Part shown: one piece after another, positions 1 through 8,172 of the stretch
How positions within the stretch are numbered: position 1 is the first letter of the stretch
How the letters are laid out: every line of letters begins with the position of its first letter
DNA from: Desulfuromonas sp. TF
GTDB taxonomy: Bacteria > Desulfobacterota > Desulfuromonadia > Desulfuromonadales > ATBO01
Direction of reading: 5' to 3'
DNA length: 64,000 nt
NCBI RefSeq assembly: GCF_000472285.1
Contig: NZ_KI421428.1
Location: forward strand, 153,094-217,093
Made by a program: the position numbers and the translations under genes
The notes under the pieces: model-generated
Databases searched by the model: none
What the model was told of the DNA's origin: nothing
The model's input: the letters and a program-made list of their open reading frames with translations, nothing else

Positions 1-60
1 CTGGTGGGGAAGAAGCAGCGGGGGGAGATCAAGAAGGGAAGGGGGAGGGTGGAGGACTGA
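1..60 (+). CDS. possible 3' end of an upstream gene (partial)
   Basis: Frame 1 is open from the first base of the window to a TGA at 58-60 and reads as a very basic, Gly-rich tail (LVGKKQRGEIKKGRGRVED). This would be the C-terminus of a protein that starts outside the window. Nothing in 19 residues identifies it, and a short open frame could occur by chance. About 50 bases separate it from the hydrogenase operon. Confidence 0.3.
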   Translation: MVGKKQRGEIKKGRGRVED

Positions 61-111
61 ATTTTTGGTGATAGAATAAGACTCCACTCATTTTCTCCCC
101 GCGGAGGTGAG

Positions 112-1074
112 ATGAAGTCGTTTTCCATCCCGGAAGATTTCCCCGACCGCCTGGTGAACAGCCTGGGTGAGTGCCGGCGGCTTTTCGGGCCCGCAATCGG
201 ACAGGATGGCGTCTGCCGGCTGACGCTGGCCGAGGAATGGAAAGAGCTGTCCCCCGCAGCCATCCCCCTCATCCCGCCCAAGAAAATGCTCCTGCCGCCC
301 AATGATCCCCTTTGGACCCTGACCGAAGACATCTACCGCTCTCCCGCTCCTCCCGAACCGGCCGCCCTGATCGGCATCCCCCCCTGCGACCTCTACGGAC
401 TGGCCTACCTGGACCTCGCCTTCGCCGAAGATCCCCTCTACACGCGGCGCCGCGAAGCCCTTCTGCTGGTGGGCGCAGCCTGCACCCCCGGCCCCGAATG
501 CTTCTGTCCTCCGCGCCGGGAGCCTCCGCCCTTCGACCTCTTTCTGGATGATGGCCGGATCTGGAGCGGCTCCCCGGCCGGGGACGGGATTCTGGCGGCC
601 CTGACGAAGGAGCTCGGCGAGCCGGAGGAGCTGCCGCTTCCGGACGGGGTCCTTGGCGGCGAAGGGGTCCGGCCTCCCGAGGATCTGGAGCGGATTTTTC
701 ACGCCTCGCTCCACGACCCCCTGTGGCGCGAGGTGGGAGCGCGCTGCGTCTCCTGCGGAGCCTGCTCGGCGGTCTGCCCCACCTGCTACTGCTACGACGC
801 GGTGGACGAGGCGCTTCCCGGTGGGGAGGTGACCCGGATCCGGCAGTGGGACAACTGCTTTTTCCGAAATCATGCCCTGGTGGCGGGGGGGCACAACTTC
901 CGGCCGACCCGCTCCGAGCGGCTGCGCTTCCGCTTCGAGCACAAGCTGCTCGGGTTCGGGACCCTTCGGGGAGTCTCCTCCTGCGTCGGCTGCGGCCGCT
1001 GCGGCAGGGCCTGCCCCGTGGACATCGACATCTCCGAGGTCCTTGCCCGTCTCGTTTCCGGGGAGGGGACATGA
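112..1074 (+). CDS. hydB: NiFe sulfhydrogenase beta subunit, two [4Fe-4S] electron carrier
   Basis: 320 aa. The C-terminal third carries two ferredoxin-type cluster motifs, CVSCGACSAVCPTC and CVGCGRCGRACPVD, so it should bind two [4Fe-4S] clusters. The N-terminal two thirds match the general shape of the HydB/AsrA-like subunit that passes electrons between the flavoprotein and the hydrogenase small subunit; a further CTPGPECFC cluster of cysteines lies mid-protein. It starts with ATG after GGAGGTGAG and overlaps the next gene by 4 nt (ATGA). The order beta, gamma, delta, alpha of the four overlapping genes is the same as in the archaeal cytoplasmic hydBGDA operons, which supports the assignment. 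It probably acts in the cytoplasm. Assignment by motif and context only. Confidence 0.85.
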   Translation: MKSFSIPEDFPDRLVNSLGECRRLFGPAIGQDGVCRLTLAEEWKELSPAAIPLIPPKKMLLPPNDPLWTLTEDIYRSPAPPEPAALIGIPPCDLYGLAYLDLAFAEDPLYTRRREALLLVGAACTPGPECFCPPRREPPPFDLFLDDGRIWSGSPAGDGILAALTKELGEPEELPLPDGVLGGEGVRPPEDLERIFHASLHDPLWREVGARCVSCGACSAVCPTCYCYDAVDEALPGGEVTRIRQWDNCFFRNHALVAGGHNFRPTRSERLRFRFEHKLLGFGTLRGVSSCVGCGRCGRACPVDIDISEVLARLVSGEGT

Positions 1075-1895
1075 TCGATTTCCTTCCGATACCGGCGGTC
1101 ATCGAGCGGATCGACCGCACCATGCCCGACCATCTCTTCGACTTCCGCCTCGCCTCGCCCCTGGAGGCGGCGCCTGGACAGTTCGTGGAGCTCTCCGTTC
1201 CGGGTGTCGGCGCCTTTCCTGTCTCCACCGCCGCCTTCGGGCCGGACCGCCACCTCTTCCAGGCCTGCATCCGCCGGGCCGGCAAGGTGACCTCCGCCCT
1301 CTACCGGATGACGGAAGGGGACGAGGTGGGCCTGCGGGGACCCTTCGGCAACGGCTTCCCCCTGGCCGATTTTACGGGCCGGGATTTCCTCCTGGTGGCC
1401 GGCGGGCTGGGGATCGCTCCCCTGCGGGGGCTGCTGCAGGCCCTTCTGGCCCGGCGCGAGCGGATCGGGGAGATCATCCTCCTCTACGGCGCCCGCGAGC
1501 CCGAGACGATCCTCTTCAGGGAGGAGCTGGAAGATCTGGCCGATGCTGGGATGCTCCGCCTGAGCTTCTCCGTCGACTTCTCCTCCGAGCTTCCCTGGGC
1601 GGCGGATGCCTTCATCTGCAAGGTGGGGCTGGTCACCGAACTGCTGAAGAACCTGCGGTTCTCCCCGGAGAACACGGTGGCGGCGGTTTGCGGCCCTCCT
1701 TCCCTCTACAGCTGTGTCCCGGAGGAGCTCGCCTCGCTGGGGATCGCTCCCGAACGCATCTTTGCGACCCTTGAACGCCGGATGAAGTGCGGCGTCGGCG
1801 AGTGCTGCCACTGCGTGACCGCCGGGATCTACATCTGCCGGGAAGGGCCGGTCTTCACCCTGGAGCAGCTGCGGAGGATGGAAAATGCGATCTGA
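1071..1895 (+). CDS. hydG: NiFe sulfhydrogenase gamma subunit, FAD/NAD(P)-binding oxidoreductase
   Basis: 274 aa, with the ATG at 1071 inside the stop of the previous gene. It is a ferredoxin-NADP reductase-like protein. The flavin domain is N-terminal, a nucleotide-binding Rossmann segment follows (FLLVAGGLGIAPLRGLLQAL, then a CGPPS motif), and the C-terminus has four cysteines in the pattern CGVGECCHC...IC expected for a [2Fe-2S] centre. This subunit is where NAD(P)(H) reacts. Electrons would move between it, the beta subunit clusters and the NiFe site. The same fold occurs in PyrK and in NfnA (electron-bifurcating), but the hydrogenase subunits beside it make the hydrogenase role clear. 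It overlaps the small-subunit gene by 11 nt. Confidence 0.88.
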   Translation: MIDFLPIPAVIERIDRTMPDHLFDFRLASPLEAAPGQFVELSVPGVGAFPVSTAAFGPDRHLFQACIRRAGKVTSALYRMTEGDEVGLRGPFGNGFPLADFTGRDFLLVAGGLGIAPLRGLLQALLARRERIGEIILLYGAREPETILFREELEDLADAGMLRLSFSVDFSSELPWAADAFICKVGLVTELLKNLRFSPENTVAAVCGPPSLYSCVPEELASLGIAPERIFATLERRMKCGVGECCHCVTAGIYICREGPVFTLEQLRRMENAI

Positions 1896-2643
1896 AAAAC
1901 CTCTGCGCCTCGCCTACGTCCGCTTCACCTCCTGCTGCGGCTGCCAGCTCACCTTCCTCAACTGCGAACAGGAGCTGGCGCGGGTGGCCGAGGAATTCGA
2001 AATCGTCTCCTTTGACATGGCCTCCTCCCGCCCCGACGACGGCGGGCCGCTCGACGCCGTCCTGGTGGAGGGGTCGATCTCCCGCCCGGAGGAGCTCACC
2101 AGCCTGCTGGCGCTGCGCCGGCGGGCGAAGATCCTGGTGGCCGTGGGGGCCTGCGCCCTCACCGCCGGGGTGAACGCCCTCGCCGGAGGAGACCGGGCGC
2201 CGCTCTGCGAGGAGGTCTACGGAGAGACCGCCGTAGGCAAGACCACCTTTCCCCCTCAGCCCCTTTCGCTCTTCGTGCGGGTCGACCTGGAGATCGCCGG
2301 CTGCCCTCCCGAGCGCGGCGAGCACCTGAAGACCCTGGGCGCCCTGCTGCGCGGCGGCCTTCCTTCGTCCCTGCCGGAGTACGCCGTCTGCATGGAATGC
2401 CGACAGAGGGAGAACCTCTGCCTTCTGCTGGAAGGGAAACAGCCCTGCCTGGGGCCGGTGACCCGGGCGGGATGCAACGCCCTCTGCCCCTCCTTCGGGG
2501 TGATCTGCGAAGGGTGCCGGGGCATGGTGGCCGAGGCCGGCCGGGGGGAGGAGTTCCGCCTCCTCCTGGAGCTGGGGCTTTCGGAGCGGGAAGTGAAGGC
2601 GCGGATGCAGCGCTTTACGGGAGTCTTCGATGAGAACCGTTAG
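1885..2643 (+). CDS. hydD: NiFe hydrogenase small subunit
   Basis: 252 aa. Typical NiFe hydrogenase small-subunit N-terminus with a CxxC (FTSCCGCQLTF) that ligates the proximal [4Fe-4S] cluster, followed by GxC (VAVGACALT) and a GCPP motif. Further cysteines near residues 170-215 would complete the distal clusters. There is no Tat signal peptide, so the enzyme is cytoplasmic, as in group 3 hydrogenases. It overlaps the gamma-subunit gene upstream by 11 nt and the large-subunit gene downstream by 14 nt, so translation is probably coupled. Confidence 0.9.
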   Translation: MRSEKPLRLAYVRFTSCCGCQLTFLNCEQELARVAEEFEIVSFDMASSRPDDGGPLDAVLVEGSISRPEELTSLLALRRRAKILVAVGACALTAGVNALAGGDRAPLCEEVYGETAVGKTTFPPQPLSLFVRVDLEIAGCPPERGEHLKTLGALLRGGLPSSLPEYAVCMECRQRENLCLLLEGKQPCLGPVTRAGCNALCPSFGVICEGCRGMVAEAGRGEEFRLLLELGLSEREVKARMQRFTGVFDENR

Positions 2644-3859
2644 GATCGAGCCCCTCACCCGGGTGGAGGGTCACGGCCGCGTGGAGCTGCAGATCAGGGG
2701 AGGCCGGCTCGCCGGGGCGCGGATCGCCATCACCGAGTCGCCGCGTCTTTTCGAAGGGCTGCTCCTCGGCCGCAGCCTCTTTGAGGTGCCGGCGCTGATC
2801 TGCCGCATCTGCGCCATCTGCAGCGCCGTTCACCGGGTGGTCTCCTGCCAGGCCCTGGAGAAGGCTCTGGGAGTGACAATTCCCCCGCAGGCGGCGCGGA
2901 TCCGGGAGCTCCTGGTTCTGGGGGGGCATATCGAGAGCCACGCCCTGCACCTTTTCTGCCTGATCCTGCCCGACCTGGAAGGGACAGCGAGCATTCTCGA
3001 CCTGCTGCGCAAGGGCAGCGCCGTCGCCCGGGAGGGGCTGGCCCTCAAGTCCCTGGGGAACCGCATCCAGGAGGCGGCCGGCGGCCGCGTCATTCACCCG
3101 ATAAACGTGGAGGTGGGGGGCGTCCTTCGGCGGCCGGACGAAGCCCGGATGTATGAACTCCTCGCGGACATGGAGAGCTGGAAGGAGCGCCTTTTCGCCG
3201 TTGCCGCCCCTTTCTCAGATGCCGCCCGCTTTCCCGCCTCTCCGAGGGCCGTCGGGACTCGGATCGCCGTGCGCGGCGACGCCGGCTTCTCCCTCATGGG
3301 GGAGGATCTGGCCCTCTCCGACGGCCGCATCATTCCGGTGGGTGAGTATCGGGAACTCCTTCGGGAATATCCGGTCCCCTACTCCAACGCCCGGCACTCG
3401 CGGGAGGGGGAGACCCCCTTTCTCGCCTCCGCCCTCTCCCGCCTGGAGCTTGCGGGTGACGGGGAATTCGCCGGCGGCATCCACGGCAACAACGCCGCCC
3501 AGGCCGCCGAGCTCTCCTGGGTCCTGGCGCGGGCGGGCAAGCTGATACGCGAGATCCTGGAGGAGAGGGAGGGGGAGTTGCGCGTTCCGGTTCAGCCCGG
3601 CCCCGGCATCGGCACCGCGGCCATCGAGGCCCCCCGCGGGCTGCTCATCCACCACTACGGTCTGGACGATATGGGGCGGGTCGCCGCCGCCGACATCGTC
3701 ACGCCCACCGCCATCAACCAGGCCGCCATGGAGGCCCAGCTCCTCGCCGACCTCGAGGGCGTCGTCGACGAAGCCGAGCTCGAGGCCAGCGCCGAGCGCA
3801 TCGTCCGCGCCTTCGATCCCTGCATCTCCTGCTCCGTCCACCTGCTGCGGCTCGGCTGA
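2630..3859 (+). CDS. hydA: NiFe hydrogenase large (catalytic) subunit, group 3b type
   Basis: 409 aa. It carries the NiFe active site, reversible H2 oxidation or proton reduction coupled to NADP(H). The N-terminal L1 motif RICAICS and the C-terminal L2 motif DPCISCSVH supply the four Ni-binding cysteines. After the L2 histidine only LLRLG remains, a very short tail that the maturation protease would remove. No hyp maturation genes or endopeptidase lie in the window. Starts ATG 14 nt inside the small-subunit gene. Family members also reduce sulfur to H2S in vitro; which activity matters here cannot be read from the sequence. Confidence 0.93.
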   Translation: MRTVRIEPLTRVEGHGRVELQIRGGRLAGARIAITESPRLFEGLLLGRSLFEVPALICRICAICSAVHRVVSCQALEKALGVTIPPQAARIRELLVLGGHIESHALHLFCLILPDLEGTASILDLLRKGSAVAREGLALKSLGNRIQEAAGGRVIHPINVEVGGVLRRPDEARMYELLADMESWKERLFAVAAPFSDAARFPASPRAVGTRIAVRGDAGFSLMGEDLALSDGRIIPVGEYRELLREYPVPYSNARHSREGETPFLASALSRLELAGDGEFAGGIHGNNAAQAAELSWVLARAGKLIREILEEREGELRVPVQPGPGIGTAAIEAPRGLLIHHYGLDDMGRVAAADIVTPTAINQAAMEAQLLADLEGVVDEAELEASAERIVRAFDPCISCSVHLLRLG

Positions 3860-3877
3860 ACTCGTCCCCCGTCATCG

Positions 3878-3905
3878 TTGACACCCTTTTCGCCTCTGGT
3901 ACCTT
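3878..3905 (+). promoter_or_regulatory. possible sigma-70 promoter for the pyruvate dehydrogenase genes
   Basis: A perfect -35 hexamer TTGACA (3878-3883) is followed after 16 nt by a weak -10 TACCTT (3900-3905). It lies in the only gap between hydA and pdhA. The -10 is poor, so this is tentative. Confidence 0.3.
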
Positions 3906-3932
3906 TTAATGGAGACACCCACCGGAGGTTCA

Positions 3933-5012
3933 ATGATATTCAATGATTTCGATCCCCTGAAAAACCAGAGACTGCAGATCCTTGCTCCTGACGGCACGGC
4001 CGACAGCACGCTCCTTCCGGAGATGGACGACGACACCCTGCGCCTCATCTTCCGCCGGATGCTGGCGGCGCGCCTGGTGGACCGCCACTGCGTCGCCCTC
4101 CAGCGCGAGGGACGCATGGGAACGTACGCGCCGGTGGAGGGGCAGGAGGCCTGCCAGGTCGGCAGCGTGCTGGCCCTCTCCGAGACCGACTGGATCGTCC
4201 CCTCTTTCCGGGAACTGGCCGCCGCCCTGAGCCGCGGCATACCGCTCGAACTCATTCTCCTGTACTGGATGGGGAGCGAAGAGGGGAGCCGCATCCCCCG
4301 CTCCTTCCGGGTGCTGCCGGTAGCGATTCCCGTCGGCACGCACACCCTGCACGCCGCCGGCATGGCCATGGCCATCCGCTACCGACGGCAGGAGGATGCC
4401 GTTCTCTGCTACTTCGGCGACGGGGCCACCAGCGAAGGGGATTTCCACGAGGCGCTGACCTTCGCCGGGGTAAGCCGGGCGCCGGTGATCTTCTTCTGCC
4501 AGAACAACGGCTGGGCCATTTCCGTTCCCCGCAAGATCCAGTGCGCCGCCGAGTCCCTGGCCCTCAAGGGGATGGGGTACGGCATGGCCGCCATCCAGAT
4601 CGACGGCAACGATCCCTTCGCCGCCTATGCGGCGACGCGGGCTGCCCTGGAGCGGGCCAGAGCCGGGGAGGGTCCGACCTTCATCGAGGCGGTCACCTAC
4701 CGGCTCGGTCCTCACACCACATCCGACGATCCTTTCCGCTACCGCGACCAGGCCGAAGTGGACCGCATGCGTCCCCTCGAACCGCTCGAGCGCTACCGGC
4801 GGTTCCTCGCAGCGCGCGGCCTGTGGAGCGAAGCGGAGGAGGAGAAGCTGACCGCCGAACTCGAGGAGTGGATCGACGATGCCGTCGCGAAGGCGGAGGA
4901 GCGTCCCGCCCCCGGCCCCGAGGAGGTTTTCGACCACATGTTCGCCGAGCTGCCGCCGCATCTGGCCGCCCAGAAGGCCGAGCTTCTAGCCGCTCTTGAG
5001 GAGGAGGGGTGA
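3933..5012 (+). CDS. pdhA: pyruvate (branched 2-oxo acid) dehydrogenase E1 alpha
   Basis: 359 aa from the ATG at 3933. That start has GGAGG 4 nt upstream, whereas the in-frame ATG at 3909 has none. The thiamine diphosphate binding motif begins GDGATSEGDFHEAL and ends with QNNGWAIS, and the phosphate/Mg region is typical of two-subunit E1 enzymes. With E1 beta it forms the alpha2beta2 E1 that decarboxylates pyruvate and loads acetyl onto the E2 lipoyl arm. It is followed one base later by pdhB. A branched-chain 2-oxo acid or acetoin dehydrogenase role cannot be excluded from the sequence alone. No E3 gene is nearby. Confidence 0.92.
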   Translation: MIFNDFDPLKNQRLQILAPDGTADSTLLPEMDDDTLRLIFRRMLAARLVDRHCVALQREGRMGTYAPVEGQEACQVGSVLALSETDWIVPSFRELAAALSRGIPLELILLYWMGSEEGSRIPRSFRVLPVAIPVGTHTLHAAGMAMAIRYRRQEDAVLCYFGDGATSEGDFHEALTFAGVSRAPVIFFCQNNGWAISVPRKIQCAAESLALKGMGYGMAAIQIDGNDPFAAYAATRAALERARAGEGPTFIEAVTYRLGPHTTSDDPFRYRDQAEVDRMRPLEPLERYRRFLAARGLWSEAEEEKLTAELEEWIDDAVAKAEERPAPGPEEVFDHMFAELPPHLAAQKAELLAALEEEG

Positions 5013-5013
5013 G

Positions 5014-5991
5014 ATGGCGCAGATGAACATGGTGGAGGCCATCAACCTGGCTCTGAGGGAGGAGATGGAACGGGACGACGGGGTCGTTCTCCTGGGCGAG
5101 GATGTCGGCCGCGAGGGGGGGGTGTTCCGGGTCACCGAGGGGCTGCAGCAGACCTTCGGAGAGGAACGTTCCATCGACACTCCCCTGGCCGAGTCGGGGA
5201 TCGCCGGCTGCGCCTATGGCATGGCCCTGATGGGGCTGCGGCCGGTGGCGGAGATTCAGTTCATGGGGTTTCTCTACCCCGCCTTCGACCAGATCATCTC
5301 CCATATCGGCCGCATCCGCAACCGCAGCCGCGGCGAATACAGCGCGCCGCTGGTCATCAGGATGCCCTACGGCGGCGGCATTCATGCCCCGGAGCACCAC
5401 TCGGAGAGCACCGAGGCGATGCTGGTCCATACGCCGGGGATCAAGGTGGTCGTGCCGTCCACCCCCGCCGATGCCCACGGCCTGCTCAAAAGCGCCATCC
5501 GCGATCCCGACCCGGTTCTTTTCCTCGAACCCAAGCGCATCTACCGGGCCTTCAAGGAAGAGGTCGCCGGAGGCGAGCACTTGACACCGCTGGGCTGCGC
5601 CCGGCTGGTTTGCGAGGGGCGGGACGTCACCCTGATCGCCTGGGGGGCGATGGTTCGGGAGGCGCGGCAGGCCGCCGAACAGCTGGACCGCGAGGGGATT
5701 AAAGCCGAAATTCTCGATCTGCGCACCCTCTCGCCCCTGGATACCGGGGCGGTGATCGCCTCGGTGGCAAAGACCGGCCGCTGCGTGGTCATTCATGAAG
5801 CCCCCCGCACCTGCGGCCTGGGGGCCGAGATCTCGGCCCTGGTCATGGAACGGTGTCTTCTCGACCTCCGGGCGCCGGTGGAGCGGGTCACCGGCTTCGA
5901 TACGGTGATGCCCCTCCCCAAGGGCGAGCACTTCTACCTCCCCGACGTGCGGCGGATTTTGAGGGGGGTGAGAAAGGTTTTGAATTTTTGA
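5014..5991 (+). CDS. pdhB: pyruvate dehydrogenase E1 beta
   Basis: 325 aa from the ATG at 5014, chosen over the in-frame TTG at 4996 because the run GAGGAGGAGGGG ends just before it. The sequence is a standard transketolase-type E1 beta: the conserved opening with LGEDVGREGGVFRVTEGL, TPLAESGIAGCAYGMA, the MPYGGGIHAPEHHSES segment and the C-terminal transketolase domain with EAPRTCGLGAEI. It forms the E1 heterotetramer with the upstream subunit. The gap to the E2 gene is filled by a 9-bp repeat array. Confidence 0.93.
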   Translation: MAQMNMVEAINLALREEMERDDGVVLLGEDVGREGGVFRVTEGLQQTFGEERSIDTPLAESGIAGCAYGMALMGLRPVAEIQFMGFLYPAFDQIISHIGRIRNRSRGEYSAPLVIRMPYGGGIHAPEHHSESTEAMLVHTPGIKVVVPSTPADAHGLLKSAIRDPDPVLFLEPKRIYRAFKEEVAGGEHLTPLGCARLVCEGRDVTLIAWGAMVREARQAAEQLDREGIKAEILDLRTLSPLDTGAVIASVAKTGRCVVIHEAPRTCGLGAEISALVMERCLLDLRAPVERVTGFDTVMPLPKGEHFYLPDVRRILRGVRKVLNF

Positions 5992-5997
5992 TTTCGA

Positions 5998-6042
5998 CAT
6001 AGGTCCCATAGGACCTATAAGACGTATAAGACCTATGAAAGG
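5998..6042 (+). repeat. 9-bp tandem repeat array, copy 1; supplies the pdhC ribosome binding site
   Basis: Five consecutive 9-bp units: CATAGGTCC, CATAGGACC, TATAAGACG, TATAAGACC, TATGAAAGG. The array fills almost the whole gap between pdhB and pdhC. The AAAGG of the last unit sits 6 nt before the pdhC ATG and is the only Shine-Dalgarno-like sequence there. Units 1-2 also form a short palindrome (GGTCC..GGACC). Related arrays lie at 8810 and, on the other strand, at 45644. Confidence 0.8.
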
Positions 6043-6048
6043 CTGTTT

Positions 6049-7236
6049 ATGATTGAATTCAAGTTCCCGGACGTCGGTGAAGGGATTGCGGAGGGGGAGA
6101 TCGTCCGCTGGCTGGTGCGGGTCGGAGACACGGTCCGGGCCCATCAGCCCCTGGTGGAGATGGAAACGGACAAGGCGGTGGTAGAGCTTCCCGCCCCCCG
6201 CGGCGGAGTGGTCAGGGAACTGCGCGGCGAAGAGGGGGAGACGGTGCCGGTGGGGGCGGTTCTGGCGGTCATCGAGGAGAGCGGTGCCGGGACGGAGAAG
6301 GCTGAGGAGCGCAACCGGGCGCTGGGCGTGGTGGGAGAGCTGGAGGAAGCGCCGGAGGAAGAGGCGGCGCAGGCGGAAAAGCGGGGCAGACCGGCTGCCG
6401 GTCCGCAGGCCCTCCCCCGCGACCGCAAGCTGGCCGAAGAGCTGGGGGTCGATCTCGGCGCTCTGCACGGCAGCGGTCCGCAGGGGCGCATCACCGAGGC
6501 GGATATCCGCGGTGCGGCCGGTGCGGCGGAAGAACCTGCGGAAGAGCGGATCCCCCTCAGGGGGGTGCGAAGGGCCATGGCGAAGTCGATGACCGCCTCG
6601 GCCCGCAGCGCCGTTCACGTCACCATCATGGAACGGGCCGACGCCCAGAGCCTCCGCGATCTCAAGGAGCGGGAACATGCCCTGGCGGAAGGGAAGGGAG
6701 TCCGTCTCACCTATCTCCCCTTCATTGTCAAGTCCCTGACCCTTTCACTGGAGCGTTTCCCCCTGCTCAACAGCACTTTCGATGAATCCGCGGGCGAAAT
6801 CGTTCTGCACAAAAAAATCAACATCGGCTTTGCCGTGGATACCCCCGAAGGTCTGCTGGTTCCGGTGATTCGCGATATCCGGTGCAGGAGCATCCTGGAC
6901 CTTGCCGCCGCTCTTCAGGACCTCGCCATCCGAGCCCGGGAGCGCAAGATCACTCCGTCCGAACTCAAGGGAGGCACCTTTACCGTCAGCAATTACGGTG
7001 CGCTGGGGGGGGTGTGGGGGACCCCGATCACCAATCCCCCGGAAGTCGCCATCCTCGGGGTGGGGCGCATCGAAGAGACGGCGGTGGTCCGAGACGGGCA
7101 GGTGGTGGCGCGCCCCGTGGTTCCCCTCTCCCTGACCTTCGATCACCGGATCATTGACGGGGCGACCGCCCACCGCTTCCTCAATGGCTTGATCGATCAC
7201 ATCGAGAATCCCGACCTGATTCTTCTGGAAACGTGA
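6049..7236 (+). CDS. pdhC: dihydrolipoamide acetyltransferase, E2 of pyruvate dehydrogenase
   Basis: 395 aa with the classic three parts. A single N-terminal lipoyl domain has its lipoylated lysine in METDKAVVELPAP (about residue 43). A peripheral subunit-binding domain follows around residues 120-155 (RDRKLAEELGVDL...GRITEADI), after a Glu/Ala-rich linker. The C-terminal catalytic domain ends with the active-site segment LTFDHRIIDGATAHRFL. It moves acetyl groups from E1 to CoA. The context with E1 alpha and beta gives a three-gene operon. E3 (lipoamide dehydrogenase) must be encoded elsewhere. Confidence 0.93.
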   Translation: MIEFKFPDVGEGIAEGEIVRWLVRVGDTVRAHQPLVEMETDKAVVELPAPRGGVVRELRGEEGETVPVGAVLAVIEESGAGTEKAEERNRALGVVGELEEAPEEEAAQAEKRGRPAAGPQALPRDRKLAEELGVDLGALHGSGPQGRITEADIRGAAGAAEEPAEERIPLRGVRRAMAKSMTASARSAVHVTIMERADAQSLRDLKEREHALAEGKGVRLTYLPFIVKSLTLSLERFPLLNSTFDESAGEIVLHKKINIGFAVDTPEGLLVPVIRDIRCRSILDLAAALQDLAIRARERKITPSELKGGTFTVSNYGALGGVWGTPITNPPEVAILGVGRIEETAVVRDGQVVARPVVPLSLTFDHRIIDGATAHRFLNGLIDHIENPDLILLET

Positions 7237-7244
7237 GATGTGGG

Positions 7245-7292
7245 GCGAGGGACGCGGGACGAGGGACGTGAAAGGGCGTGAGGCGTGAGGCG
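7245..7292 (+). repeat. heptanucleotide-period repeat tract (GCGAGGG-like)
   Basis: After the pdhC stop the sequence runs in degenerate 7-bp units: GCGAGGG, ACGCGGG, ACGAGGG, ACGTGAA, then two GCGTGAG units. It is purine-rich on this strand and lies wholly in the gap before the aldo/keto reductase gene. A small GC hairpin (GCCGCC..GGCGGC) follows it at about 7292-7310. No coding or promoter signal explains the period. Confidence 0.6.
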
Positions 7293-7327
7293 CCGCCTTT
7301 GCAGGCGGCAACCAGCGAGGCAACGGT

Positions 7328-8152
7328 ATGATCCCAAAACGCACCTTAGGCAAGACAGGCGTGGAGGTGACCCGGCTCGGCCTGGGCGGCGAGGGGGTGC
7401 TGCGCACCTACGGGCGGGAGAACGAAGCGCGGGCGGTCATCGCCCGGGCGCTGGAGCTGGGGATCACCTACTTCGAGTCCGCGCGGGCCTATTCGGGGAG
7501 CGAGTCCTATTACGGCCTCGCGCTGGGGGAGAGAAGAAGGGAGATCTTTCTGACCAGCAAGTCCCACGAGCGCGGCGCCGAAGGCGCCCGGCGGCACCTC
7601 GAAACCACCCTGGCCAATATGAAGACCGACTGGCTCGATCTGTGGCAGGTCCATGATCTGCGCACCGAAGAGGACCTGGACGAAGTCTTCGCGCCGGGCG
7701 GCTGTATCGAAACCTTCGAACGGGCCAGAAAAGATGGAAAGGTGCGCTTCGTCGGGGTGACCGGTCACCAGGACCCGGCGATTCTCGTCAAGGCCATGCA
7801 GATTTACGATTTCGACACGGTCCTGCTCCCGGTCAATCCCGCCGAGCCGGCCCACCTCAGTTTTATCGATTCGGTGCTCCCCGAGGCGCGGCGTCGGGGG
7901 ATGGGGATCATCGGCATGAAGGTGCTCTGCCGGGGGCTGGGGCTGCAGGTTCCCGGACTGAACACGGTCGATCCCTGGATCCGTTACGCCCTCTCCCACG
8001 AGGTCTCGACCGTCGTCATCGGCTGCGACGACCCGCGGCAGGTGGAGCAGAACGTCGCCGCGGCTACGCTGCCGCCGATGTCCGCTGACGAGATGGAGGA
8101 GATGGAAAAAGCGGTTGAGGTCTACGCCCGGAATCTGATGTACTACAAGTAA
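7328..8152 (+). CDS. aldo/keto reductase
   Basis: 274 aa, an (alpha/beta)8 aldo/keto reductase by its N-terminus (LGKTGVEVTRLGLGGEG) and the segments around the catalytic tetrad. Three of the four tetrad residues are visible: Tyr55 (ARAYSGSE), Lys78 (LTSKSHE) and His109 (WQVHDL). The usual Asp50 of FDTAxxYG is a glutamate here (YFESARAY). A C-terminal extension of the [4Fe-4S]-containing members is absent. The start ATG has GAGG 7 nt upstream. Substrate unknown. The gene stands alone between two repeat tracts. Confidence 0.85.
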   Translation: MIPKRTLGKTGVEVTRLGLGGEGVLRTYGRENEARAVIARALELGITYFESARAYSGSESYYGLALGERRREIFLTSKSHERGAEGARRHLETTLANMKTDWLDLWQVHDLRTEEDLDEVFAPGGCIETFERARKDGKVRFVGVTGHQDPAILVKAMQIYDFDTVLLPVNPAEPAHLSFIDSVLPEARRRGMGIIGMKVLCRGLGLQVPGLNTVDPWIRYALSHEVSTVVIGCDDPRQVEQNVAAATLPPMSADEMEEMEKAVEVYARNLMYYK

Positions 8153-8172
8153 AACTGATCTCAAAAGTCCTT

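Noticed and set aside
4693-6678. Long minus-strand open frame of 661 codons
   Set aside because: It lies opposite pdhA, pdhB and pdhC, which have full domain signatures. Its composition (His, Arg, Pro, Gly rich) is that of an antisense frame in GC-rich DNA.
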